Source of the DNA: Sphingobacterium tenebrionis
GTDB lineage: Bacteria; Bacteroidota; Bacteroidia; Sphingobacteriales; Sphingobacteriaceae
DNA: 64,000 nucleotides
Direction of reading: 5' to 3'
Assembly: GCF_037126265.1 (NCBI RefSeq)
Contig: NZ_JAYLLN010000017.1
Coordinates: 1-64,000, forward strand
Numbering within the stretch: position 1 is the stretch's first letter; each line of letters opens with the position of its first letter. Below, one piece after another: positions 46,152 through 54,142 of this stretch. The notes under the pieces were generated by a model. That model was not told where the DNA came from. It saw nothing but the letters and a program-made list of their open reading frames with translations, and did not search any database. The position numbers and the translations under genes are program-made.

Positions 46152-47413
46152 TGAAAATTCTGATCCTACAAAACCAAGGCTTTTTGAACAGTCAGGGTGG
46201 AACTGAAAAGATGGCCAGCTTTTATGCGAATAGTTTCTCGAAACTAGGACATGAGGTCGTTATTGCCACGAATGATCCAAAGGATGGAAAACCTATTTTC
46301 TCTTTGGATCAGAAAGTTAGGCTTGTCAATCTTTTTCATGAAGGTATGGATACCATTGAACTGGAACAACCTTATACTTATAAAGGCCGAAATCCTTTCC
46401 GTTGGATTTATTTTAAGGCGAAGAAGAAGGGCCAAAAATGGCGAAATGCTTCTCTAATGCGCAAGCGCGGGTTGAAAAATAGGGATGAGGTGTTTTTGCA
46501 TAACCTGCAGAGCAGATCTAAGGTATGGAAACCCTTTTTCGAACAAGAAAAGCCCGATATTATCCTCAGCATGTCCATTGCTACTTTATTGGAGATAACA
46601 TATTCGGATGCTGTAGCATTTCCGATCATCAATACCGTACATGGAAGGCCAGATTATGATTATACCGATATTTTATGGTACCGAAGCGAACAGGAGATGA
46701 AGCTCCTGAAGGAAAGTTATTCAAAACTGGATGCGGTTCAGGTGTTTTTTGATAATTATAAAGCTTTCCTGCCGGATAATTTTAAAGGGTTGGCGAGAGC
46801 GATTCCAAATCCCATTCCACAGATGGATGACCTGGAAATCGTTGACCATCTTAAGACCAAAGAGCGCTATAGGATCGTCCATATCGGATCCTTGATCAAT
46901 GCCGGAAAACAACAGGAATTGGCTATCCAAGCATTTTCGGAATTGGCTGAACAATTCCCGAACTGGGATTTATGGTTATGGGGAGAGGGTGTAGATAAAG
47001 CATATTTGGAGGAAAGGATAGCTTCCTTGAAATTAAAGGATAGGGTGTTTTTGGCAGGATTTACCGACAAACCTATGGAAAAGCTTCAAGAGGCGGATAT
47101 TTTTGTTTTTCCGAGTAAATACGAAGGCTTTGGCTTAGCGCTTGGCGAGGCAATGACTGTTGGATTACCTGCTATCGGCTTAAAAGACTGCTCTGGTGTG
47201 AACGAATTAATTCAGCATGAAAAATCGGGTTTTCTAGCAGCAGATGGGCAGGAATTCAAAGCTTATTTAGGTATGTTGATGGGGGATAGGCAGCTTCGTG
47301 ATAGGTTAGGAAAAGAGGCTCATGAGCAGATGAAAGCGTATAAGGACTCCCTTGTAATCGCGCAGTGGGAAGACTTTATGGATATGGTGGTTAAGGACCA
47401 TCAAAAAACCTAA
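46151..47413 (+). CDS. Glycosyltransferase family 4 (GT-B)
   Basis: A 420-aa GT-B enzyme beginning MKILILQNQGFLNSQGGTEK with the Gly-rich acceptor-side loop. The C-terminal half has IVHIGSLINAGKQQELAIQAF and the donor-binding FPSKYEGFGLALGEAMTVGLP (E-x7-E). The ATG at 46151 overlapping the GT2 stop codon is chosen over a TTG 3 bp upstream. Probably adds a sugar during synthesis of a surface polysaccharide or lipid-linked oligosaccharide. Confidence 0.9.
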   Translation: MKILILQNQGFLNSQGGTEKMASFYANSFSKLGHEVVIATNDPKDGKPIFSLDQKVRLVNLFHEGMDTIELEQPYTYKGRNPFRWIYFKAKKKGQKWRNASLMRKRGLKNRDEVFLHNLQSRSKVWKPFFEQEKPDIILSMSIATLLEITYSDAVAFPIINTVHGRPDYDYTDILWYRSEQEMKLLKESYSKLDAVQVFFDNYKAFLPDNFKGLARAIPNPIPQMDDLEIVDHLKTKERYRIVHIGSLINAGKQQELAIQAFSELAEQFPNWDLWLWGEGVDKAYLEERIASLKLKDRVFLAGFTDKPMEKLQEADIFVFPSKYEGFGLALGEAMTVGLPAIGLKDCSGVNELIQHEKSGFLAADGQEFKAYLGMLMGDRQLRDRLGKEAHEQMKAYKDSLVIAQWEDFMDMVVKDHQKT

Positions 47414-47431
47414 AGGGAGCTCAGATTTTAT

Positions 47432-47439
47432 TATCTTTG
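47432..47439 (+). promoter_or_regulatory. Possible -7 element of the GT32 gene
   Basis: TATCTTTG matches TAnnTTTG and is 29 bp before the ATG at 47469, in the 55-bp gap after the GT4 gene. No -33 box is seen at the expected distance. Confidence 0.4.
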
Positions 47440-47468
47440 AAGCACAAACCTTTGTTAAAAATATTCTG

Positions 47469-48134
47469 ATGGCAATTCCAAAAACCATATACCAAACGTT
47501 CAAAAGCAAGGATATTCCTTGGTTGACCAAATTCTACATCTGGATTTTCAGGCAGAAGAATCCAGACTACGCTTATGTGTTTTTTGATGATGCAGCGGTT
47601 GATCGGTTTATCCAGGAGAATTTTGAAGAAAGGGTGTATAAGGCTTATAGCCGACTGCAGATAGGGGCTGCCAAAGCCGATTTCTTTCGCTATGCGGTAT
47701 TGTATATAAATGGTGGAGTTTATCTGGATCTGGATTCTGATTTATTGGTGTCTTTAAACAAACATCTTCAAGCGAGCGATGTCGCGGTAATCAGTCCGGA
47801 GAAAAACCATCCAGAATACTTTGCCCAATGGGCATTGGTCTTTGATAAGGGACATCCCTTCCTGAAAAGGACCTTGGATTATGCCGTGGAGAACATCGAA
47901 CAGAAAACCTATCCGCATGATGTGCATAAAACGACTGGTCCATCTGTTTATACCCGCGCCATACAAGATGAAATTAAGGAAAATCCTTCCGTAGCCTATC
48001 GCGTGGTGGAGCCTGATTATAAAGGCCTCATGCAGTTCAAATACAAATTGGGAAAATTATTGATCTATAGAGATCGTAAAAACCATTGGAAGAAATTGCA
48101 GAAACGGATTACCGTTGTAAAAGAAGATAGTTAA
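47469..48134 (+). CDS. Glycosyltransferase family 32 (OCH1-like)
   Basis: A 221-aa enzyme with the GT32 core: IPKTIYQTFKSKDIP opening, AAKADFFRYAVLYINGGVYLD (written in parts; about 61-82) and the DxD motif in DLDSDLLV (about 82-88). The HxxGP-like KTTGPSVYTRAI segment follows. Relatives include yeast OCH1 and bacterial capsule transferases that move mannose or galactose. It ends with a 4-bp overlap of the convergent GT4 gene. Confidence 0.9.
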   Translation: MAIPKTIYQTFKSKDIPWLTKFYIWIFRQKNPDYAYVFFDDAAVDRFIQENFEERVYKAYSRLQIGAAKADFFRYAVLYINGGVYLDLDSDLLVSLNKHLQASDVAVISPEKNHPEYFAQWALVFDKGHPFLKRTLDYAVENIEQKTYPHDVHKTTGPSVYTRAIQDEIKENPSVAYRVVEPDYKGLMQFKYKLGKLLIYRDRKNHWKKLQKRITVVKEDS

Positions 48135-49246
48135 AGCGTGTTATAGCAGTTCATGATTTGGGCTGCTATTTTTTCATCATTGAAGCGTTGGACATAGCGT
48201 TTTCCTTTTTCGCTCATTTCTTGCCTTTTTTCAGGGTTGTTCCATAAACCAACTATTTTTTCCTTCATTTCTTGGATGTTCTCCGGATTGATGTACAGGG
48301 AATCTGGTCCAGCTGCTTCAGGGAATACACCGGATCGGTTAGTTATCACTGGGGTTCCGGTATATAGCGCCTCAATAATGGGGATGCCAAATCCTTCGAA
48401 CTTGGATGGATAGACAAAAATACTTGCCATACTGTAAATCGCTGCCAGCTCTTCCATTGTGAAACCTTTTAGAAAAATGACCTGTTTTTCCATGCCCTTC
48501 TCTTTGATATAGGCTTTTATTTCATCAGCATAAGGAGTTTCCTTGCCAAGAATGAGAAGCGGAATACCCGTATTCTCTATGGCTTTTACGATCTGAAAGG
48601 CATTCTTACGGGGCTCAATAGATCCCACATTCAGGATAAACCGTTCAGGTAAATTGTTTTCTTGGCGTAGCCTATTCTGAATATCCTCGGATATAGTTTC
48701 CTTGAATGCCGGATGACAGACCTGATAGATCACTTCGATCTTCTGTTCATCGACTTGGTAGAATTGCAGGATATCTCTTTTGGTCTGTTCGCTGATAGCA
48801 ATGATGCGGTCTGCATGTTCGATCGCATATTTCGCTTTACGATGGTAGATCCATCGATCCAATGGCTTATAAAGCTCGGGATACCGAAGGAAGATCAGGT
48901 CGTGGATGGTGACTACGGATTTGATCTTGGCTTCTTTGAGGCCAATAGGAATCTCTCCGGATAGACCATGATATACTTGGACCTGGTCGCGTTTCAGATC
49001 TTCCACAATGCGTCTATTTCGCCAAAGGCTGGGAAAAAGATTGTTGATAAATCCTTGGGGTAGTTTATTGGTCTGGTTAAAGTCTTCAGAACCGAACCAG
49101 AACCCTTCGAACTTTGGGCTGTATTTGATATAGCGATTTTCAGGATAATGGTCTTCCAAAATACGGATCAGATCTCGGCTGTAATTTCCAAGACCTGTTC
49201 TGTTCAAAAAATATCGTTTGGCATCATAGCCTATGATAAGCTTCAT
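48131..49246 (-). CDS. Glycosyltransferase family 4 (GT-B)
   Basis: A 371-aa GT-B enzyme. It opens LIIGYDAKRYFLNRTGLGNYSRDL, with the Gly-containing loop of mannosyl/rhamnosyl-type GT4s. SVVTIHDLIFLRYPELY lies mid-protein, and the donor site FILNVGSIEPRKN and FPSKFEGFGIPIIEALYTG (with E-x7-E) are clear. It is the last of the minus-strand group that follows nuoN. The region holding its start codon is duplicated in tandem just upstream (see separate entry). Confidence 0.9.
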   Translation of the reverse strand: MKLIIGYDAKRYFLNRTGLGNYSRDLIRILEDHYPENRYIKYSPKFEGFWFGSEDFNQTNKLPQGFINNLFPSLWRNRRIVEDLKRDQVQVYHGLSGEIPIGLKEAKIKSVVTIHDLIFLRYPELYKPLDRWIYHRKAKYAIEHADRIIAISEQTKRDILQFYQVDEQKIEVIYQVCHPAFKETISEDIQNRLRQENNLPERFILNVGSIEPRKNAFQIVKAIENTGIPLLILGKETPYADEIKAYIKEKGMEKQVIFLKGFTMEELAAIYSMASIFVYPSKFEGFGIPIIEALYTGTPVITNRSGVFPEAAGPDSLYINPENIQEMKEKIVGLWNNPEKRQEMSEKGKRYVQRFNDEKIAAQIMNCYNTL

Positions 49247-49276
49247 TAATCCCGATTGATAAGCTTTATTAATCCC
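49234..49276. repeat. Tandem duplication over the GT4 start codon
   Basis: TGATAAGCTTCATTAATCCC at 49234-49253 recurs at 49257-49276 with one change (TTCATT to TTTATT), period 23 bp. The first copy holds the start codon of the GT4 gene (minus strand); in the second copy that ATG is changed to ATA. This fixes the translation start at 49246. Confidence 0.85.
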
Positions 49277-49283
49277 TATTGCG

Positions 49284-50294
49284 CTATAAAGATATTATTT
49301 TTTCCAATAGCATTTCTGGACTAATTAAATCGATCGCTTCCATACCATCGCAGGGGCAGGGTTTATTGCCATAAACAGAACTTGGGCGGTTGGGATGTTC
49401 GACTTGGACACAATCATCCATGGTTTGCCCAAAGCCTAAAAAACCTGCAAAAGGATGCGTAGCTCCCCAAATAGAAATGCAGCGGGTGCCAACAAGGGAT
49501 GCCATATGCATTCCCGAACTATCCATACTGACCATGAGGTCTAAGTGGGAGATGATATCCAATTCTTGCTGCAGTTTGTATTTTCCGACCAGAGAATGTA
49601 CTCCTGGGTATTTGTTTGCCCAGGCTTCGGTAATCTTCTGTTCTTCTGCTCCTCCGCCGAATAAAAGGACTTCATAGCCTTTTTCCGCCAGTTGCTGCAC
49701 GACTATTTCCATTTTTTCCAAAGGAAATACCTTGTAACTGTGTTGGGCAAATGGGGATATGCCTATTTTTTTCTTGGTTCCGGCCAGGATAGGCATCATG
49801 CCGGGAGGAATGAGTCGAAAATCTTTTTCCAATTGATGGCTGAGCGATATCGGAAATCCAATGTTTCGGAAGACATCGGCATAGCGCTCTGTAGTGAGTT
49901 GGAGTTGTTTTTTGATTTTGTTTTCAGGACGGGTCAGTGCTTTTTTTTCAGCCCTGCCTTTATCCAAAATGGCAACCCGTTTTCCGATTCCTTTAAACAG
50001 CATATCCAAAAACCTGGATCGGATGTTATTATGTAAATCGGCTACTGCATAAGGTTTGTAACTCTTCAATTCATTGAAAAGGCTCAACAGCCCAAAGACT
50101 CCTTTATGCCTGCCCTTCGGTTGGATGGCATGAAAGGTTAAGCGCGGGATTTCCTGAAAGAAGGCAGAGAACAATGGTCTGGATACCATGATGATTTCCG
50201 TATCCTGATGCTGTTGTTGAAATTCCTTCAAAACAGAGGCAACCATGGCGACATCGCCCATTGCCGAAAACCTCATCACCAGGACGCGTTTCAT
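49284..50294 (-). CDS. Glycosyltransferase family 9 (heptosyltransferase-like)
   Basis: A 336-aa GT-B enzyme of the ADP-heptose:LPS heptosyltransferase family. N-terminus VLVMRFSAMGDVAMVASVL is the classic GT9 opening; IGISPFAQHSYKVFPLEKM and MDSSGMHMASLVGTRCISIWG form the ADP-sugar site. It would work on the inner face of the inner membrane on LPS core. It lies 6 bp after the DUF4254 gene. Confidence 0.92.
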   Translation of the reverse strand: MKRVLVMRFSAMGDVAMVASVLKEFQQQHQDTEIIMVSRPLFSAFFQEIPRLTFHAIQPKGRHKGVFGLLSLFNELKSYKPYAVADLHNNIRSRFLDMLFKGIGKRVAILDKGRAEKKALTRPENKIKKQLQLTTERYADVFRNIGFPISLSHQLEKDFRLIPPGMMPILAGTKKKIGISPFAQHSYKVFPLEKMEIVVQQLAEKGYEVLLFGGGAEEQKITEAWANKYPGVHSLVGKYKLQQELDIISHLDLMVSMDSSGMHMASLVGTRCISIWGATHPFAGFLGFGQTMDDCVQVEHPNRPSSVYGNKPCPCDGMEAIDLISPEMLLEKIISL

Positions 50295-50300
50295 GCTTGA

Positions 50301-50906
50301 TTATTTTTGGGTGCCGTATAAAACAGGATTAAGATTCGGATCATTGTACATTTTCATCTGTTTATAGACTTTCATGTATTTTTTTCCGCTTTCAATGTCG
50401 CTTAATAATTCATCGATGCTTTGGGAAAGATCTTTACGCTGCTCCAATAGCACGTTAAGTTTTTCTGTACAAGCTTGAATATGGGCATTGGAAACATCTG
50501 TTCTTAGGGTTTCCTGTTCCATGTGGAATATTTTCAGTGCGAGGATGGATAATCGATCTATTGCCCATGCCGGACTTTCAGAATTGATCTTGGCGTCTGT
50601 TAATGGCTGGATATCTTTGAACTTTGACAAATAATAGCTGTCGATGTATTCGACGGTATCTGTTCTTTCTTGATTTTGGCGGTCAATGCGGCGCTTCCAA
50701 TACAATCCTTCGCGAGGATCGATATCTGGATTGCGAACGACATCTTCCATATGCCATTGCGCAGTGTCGATCCAGCATTTCAGATAAAGCAGGTGCTCAA
50801 GTGTTTGGCTATCGTAGGGATTGCTGATCGGATGGTCGATCTGATCATGTACATGGTAATCTTGAATTACTTGCTGAAAGATTTTATTTGCTGTTCCACT
50901 AATCAT
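50301..50906 (-). CDS. DUF4254 protein
   Basis: A 201-aa helical cytoplasmic protein with the DUF4254 pattern: ISNPYDSQTLEHLLYLKCWIDTAQWHMEDVV and RNPDIDPREGLYWKRRIDRQNQERTD (each in part) near the N-terminus. Function unknown; the family is typically found beside GT9 enzymes in Bacteroidota, as here (6-bp gap). I place the start at 50906 (MISGTANK). A further ATG at 50921 abuts the nuoN stop codon, but a -7-like TATATTTG (50917-50910, minus) lies between the two, so the gene may be transcribed on its own or read through from nuoN. Confidence 0.83.
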   Translation of the reverse strand: MISGTANKIFQQVIQDYHVHDQIDHPISNPYDSQTLEHLLYLKCWIDTAQWHMEDVVRNPDIDPREGLYWKRRIDRQNQERTDTVEYIDSYYLSKFKDIQPLTDAKINSESPAWAIDRLSILALKIFHMEQETLRTDVSNAHIQACTEKLNVLLEQRKDLSQSIDELLSDIESGKKYMKVYKQMKMYNDPNLNPVLYGTQK

Positions 50907-50909
50907 ACA

Positions 50910-50917
50910 CAAATATA
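50910..50917 (-). promoter_or_regulatory. Possible -7 element of the DUF4254-GT9-GT4 group
   Basis: TATATTTG on the minus strand matches TAnnTTTG and lies 3 bp before the ATG at 50906. A TTTA at 50939-50936 is a poor -33 candidate with short spacing. It would make these genes independent of the nuo operon. Confidence 0.35.
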
Positions 50918-50921
50918 ACAT

Positions 50922-52532
50922 TTAGCTGTTGATGCTAAAGATATTTAGCGCAAGAGATGGGAAAATTCCTAATAAAAGGACCAAGATGGTGAGTAGGATA
51001 CCGATAAGGTAGAGGATATTGAAGGGGGAAGGAGCGGTTGAAGGGGAAGAAGGGGAAGAAAGGGAAGATTGCTTCGTCGTACCTCCTCGCAATGACGCGG
51101 GTATTTCTTCTGATGCCACGGGGGTTTCTTCCGATGACGCGGGTGTTCCTTGCCATGACGCGGAGTTTCTTAAGAACGCGTATAAAGGGATCTTGAAGTA
51201 ATAGAACAAGGAGATGACCGAGGTTAGGGCTCCGATGATCAATAGAGCTAAAAAGATGGAATCTTCGGAGGATTGGTACAACTCGAAAATACTGCTGAAC
51301 ACCAATAATTTCCCTACAAATCCAGCGGTAGGAGGTAATCCTACCAAGGAAATTCCGATGAAGGAAAAACAGGTGAATAGGATGGGATAAGTTTTGCCCA
51401 ATCCGGTATAGGAGGAAAGCAAGGTGCTTCCTTCTTGTTTTTCCAATATGCTGATGAATGCAAAAATCGCTAAGTTCATCAGGGTGTAAGCCAGGATATA
51501 GAATAACAGGATATCCTGATGTCCATTGCTATAGCCGATAATGGCCATCAGCAAAAATCCGGTATGCCCGATCGACGAGTAGGCCATCATCCTTTTTACA
51601 TCCTGCTGCCTTAAGGCGATTAAATTTCCGATGAGCATGGTCACCATAGCCACCACTGCTATGAACAAGAACGTAAGATCGCTGAAATAGAATTGGGTAC
51701 TGATCCAGGCACTGGCAATTCGGCCAAACAGCACAATAGCGGCAATCTTCGGAATGGTAGACAGAAAAGCCGTTACTGGGGTAGGAGAGCCTTCATAAAC
51801 ATCCGGTGCCCACAGGTGAAAAGGAACAAAACTTAGTTTGAATCCGATGCCGGTGAATACAAACAGAAAGGCGATGCTGACCATCACTTTTGGCGCATCG
51901 ATCAATCCTTGAATGTGTTGTTGGCTTGAAAAATCAAGATCTCCTGTAAAACCGTAGACCAAAGAAAGGCCATACAGCATCACCGCCGCACAGGCTGATC
52001 CAAACAAGGCGTATTTCATCGCAGCTTCTGCCTGTTTCTTGTTCTCAGAGAAATAACCGACCAGCACATAAGAGGAGATCGAAACCATCTCAATAGCTAT
52101 AAAAGCCATTAACCAATTGCTGGTCATAGTGAGGATATGTAAACCAATGCCTGCTGCCAATAAAATGCTGTAGATATCTCCTTTTCGTTTATTGAAGATC
52201 TTATCCTTGAAGTATTGTTGGGAATAGATGCAGGCGATCAGAAGACTGACAAGGATAAAGGACCGAGCGAAAAAGCTCATCTTATCCAGGATCAACATCT
52301 GATAGAAACCTGAACTTTGGAGGTTGTATTGGGATAGAAGGATCAAGAATGCCCCTAAGCAGGTAATGATGCTGATATAAAAGGAGCTTTGTTTCCAGGT
52401 CTTATCTAAGAATAGGGTAGCCGCAATCGTCAATAGAAATCCGAATGCCAGCGCCAATTCCACCTTGAATAAAGGTAGAGAAGCAATGATATGATCTATA
52501 TTTTCCGATACTTGGTAGCTAAAATCCATCAC
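50922..52532 (-). CDS. nuoN: NADH-quinone oxidoreductase subunit N, with a repeat-derived insert
   Basis: Antiporter-like membrane subunit of complex I, 536 aa. Family segments present include WLMAFIAIEMVSISSYVLVGY, PFHLWAPDVYEGSPTPVTAF (with the conserved Lys/Glu positions nearby) and MMAYSSIGHTGFLL. Residues about 456-503, in the loop before the last helix, are foreign to the family: heptads ASWQGTP, ASSEETP, VASEEIP, then the RGGTTKQSS peptide encoded by a type-B palindrome arm, then a Ser/Pro tract. Without them the protein would be about 488 aa, close to the 485 of E. coli NuoN. The frame stays open and the final helix follows. Last gene of the nuo operon. Confidence 0.94.
   Translation of the reverse strand: MMDFSYQVSENIDHIIASLPLFKVELALAFGFLLTIAATLFLDKTWKQSSFYISIITCLGAFLILLSQYNLQSSGFYQMLILDKMSFFARSFILVSLLIACIYSQQYFKDKIFNKRKGDIYSILLAAGIGLHILTMTSNWLMAFIAIEMVSISSYVLVGYFSENKKQAEAAMKYALFGSACAAVMLYGLSLVYGFTGDLDFSSQQHIQGLIDAPKVMVSIAFLFVFTGIGFKLSFVPFHLWAPDVYEGSPTPVTAFLSTIPKIAAIVLFGRIASAWISTQFYFSDLTFLFIAVVAMVTMLIGNLIALRQQDVKRMMAYSSIGHTGFLLMAIIGYSNGHQDILLFYILAYTLMNLAIFAFISILEKQEGSTLLSSYTGLGKTYPILFTCFSFIGISLVGLPPTAGFVGKLLVFSSIFELYQSSEDSIFLALLIIGALTSVISLFYYFKIPLYAFLRNSASWQGTPASSEETPVASEEIPASLRGGTTKQSSLSSPSSPSTAPSPFNILYLIGILLTILVLLLGIFPSLALNIFSINS
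51023..51064. repeat. Purine-rich short tandem tract inside nuoN
   Basis: On the plus strand the tract repeats GAAGGGGAA-like 9-bp units and encodes, on the minus strand, the Ser/Pro stretch SSPSSPSTAPSP. It adjoins the palindrome arm at 51065 and lies within the insert. Confidence 0.7.
51065..51172. repeat. Type-B palindrome arm plus 21-bp tandem array inside nuoN
   Basis: A type-B arm (51065-51097) is followed by nearly four 21-bp units starting at 51092, 51113, 51134 and 51155 (ATGACGCGGGTATTTCTTCTG and variants). Because 21 is a multiple of three the array codes for heptapeptide repeats. No type-A partner arm is present. Same family as the intergenic elements at 10.93, 17.51 and 59.64 kb. 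Confidence 0.9.
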
Positions 52533-52536
52533 AGTA

Positions 52537-54141
52537 TTATAAATAAGGATTAACTAAATTCAAAAGGCTCAAGACAGATTGGTTCAATAGGCCAAACACC
52601 AAGGATGGCATAACCCCCAATAGCAGTGCCAATGCCAAGGTTGGAAAAAGAATGATCTGCTCCCGTACGGAAAGGTCAGTAAGGCTGTTAGCCCAAGTTT
52701 CCCCACCTTTTAGTCGGGTCTCCCCGAAGAACATCCGTTGAAGAGTCCATAAGAAATAGGCCGCACTCAAAAGGATACCCAGGGAACCAAATATCGCCAT
52801 CCAACGCGGAATTCCTGTTGATAGACTTTCTGCATTAAACGTTCCGATAATGACAAATGCTTCCCCAATAAATGCCGAGAACCCAGGCAATCCTAGGGAG
52901 GCAAAGAATGCAATGGCCACGTAGGCCGTATATTTTGGCATCAAAGAGGCAAGCCCTCTGAAATTATAGATGTAACGATCATGGACACGGTCGTAAAGAA
53001 CTCCAACCAGGAAGAAGAGGGCGGCCGAAAGAAAGCCGTGGCTCAACATCTGGAAAACGGCTCCGGAAATACCTTCCGCAGTAAGGGATGCGATTCCCAA
53101 TAAGACAAACCCCATATGGGATACCGATGAATAAGCGATCAATCGCTTCAGATCGGTCTGCGCTAAAGCATTGAATGCGCCATAAAGAATGGATATAATA
53201 CCGATAAGACCTAGCCACCAATTCGCGTCTACGGCGGCATCTGGAAATATGCCCAAACAGATCCGGATAACACCATATCCCCCAATTTTTAATAGGATAC
53301 CAGCTAAAATAATAGAAACCGGCGTTGGTGCTTCCACGTGTGCATCGGGTAACCAGGTATGTAAAGGTACAATTGGGATTTTAATAGCGAATGCCACAAA
53401 TAGGACGATAAATCCGACCATTCTTGCCGGGATTCCCAAGATCTCTTGGCTGTTTCCTAAGCCTTCAAAGAAGGAACCTGGGACATAATTCGCCGGATCC
53501 ATCATGTAGAGCATGTTGAAGGTATGCGCGCCGGTATTTGGGTTTTGGACCGAAAAATATAATCCTACGATGACCAGCAGCATAAAAACGGACCCAAATA
53601 AGGTATAGATAAAGAATTTGATGGCAGCATATTCCCGTCTTGCACCACCCCATATACCTATTAGGAAATATAAAGGCAACAGCATCACCTCATAGAATAC
53701 ATAGAAGAGGAAGAAGTCCAAAGCACAAAAGATGCCCATCACGGCGGTGTTCAACAGCATCAATAGGGCAAAGTATCCTTTTTTGCTCTTTTCAATACGC
53801 CAGGAGGCTCCTATGGCCATCAACATGACAAAGGCACTCAAGACCAATAGCGGAAGGGAAAATCCGTCCACCCCGAGGAAATAATCGATTTCCAATGTAC
53901 CCATTGAGCCTAGCTGCATGCGTATCCAAGGCAATTGCTCCACGTATTGGTAGGCCGAAACAGCATTGAATGCGGCTTCGCTTGGTTGGAAGTTGGCGTA
54001 AAGATAACCGGACAGTCCAAATTGGATCAATGTCGCTGCCAATGCAATGTATTTGAACGAACCATTGCTGCGATTTGGAAGAACCAAGATCGCAAGAACA
54101 GCTAGTAGCGGTAAAAATATAAGTAAGGAAAGTAGTCCCAT
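52537..54141 (-). CDS. nuoM: NADH-quinone oxidoreductase subunit M
   Basis: Antiporter-like proton-pumping subunit of complex I, 534 aa and about 14 helices. Conserved segments: FLFYVFYEVMLLPLYFLIGIW with the essential Glu, PIVPLHTWLPDAHVEAPTPVS, and RLIAYSSVSHMGFVLLGI with its Lys nearby (TDLKRL). Length is normal and no repeat insert is visible. It lies 1 bp after nuoL and 4 bp before nuoN. Confidence 0.97.
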   Translation of the reverse strand: MGLLSLLIFLPLLAVLAILVLPNRSNGSFKYIALAATLIQFGLSGYLYANFQPSEAAFNAVSAYQYVEQLPWIRMQLGSMGTLEIDYFLGVDGFSLPLLVLSAFVMLMAIGASWRIEKSKKGYFALLMLLNTAVMGIFCALDFFLFYVFYEVMLLPLYFLIGIWGGARREYAAIKFFIYTLFGSVFMLLVIVGLYFSVQNPNTGAHTFNMLYMMDPANYVPGSFFEGLGNSQEILGIPARMVGFIVLFVAFAIKIPIVPLHTWLPDAHVEAPTPVSIILAGILLKIGGYGVIRICLGIFPDAAVDANWWLGLIGIISILYGAFNALAQTDLKRLIAYSSVSHMGFVLLGIASLTAEGISGAVFQMLSHGFLSAALFFLVGVLYDRVHDRYIYNFRGLASLMPKYTAYVAIAFFASLGLPGFSAFIGEAFVIIGTFNAESLSTGIPRWMAIFGSLGILLSAAYFLWTLQRMFFGETRLKGGETWANSLTDLSVREQIILFPTLALALLLGVMPSLVFGLLNQSVLSLLNLVNPYL

Positions 54142-54142
54142 C

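Noticed and set aside
50922..52532. Frameshift or pseudogene status of nuoN
   Set aside because: The insert is in frame and the last membrane helix follows it normally, so the gene looks intact.
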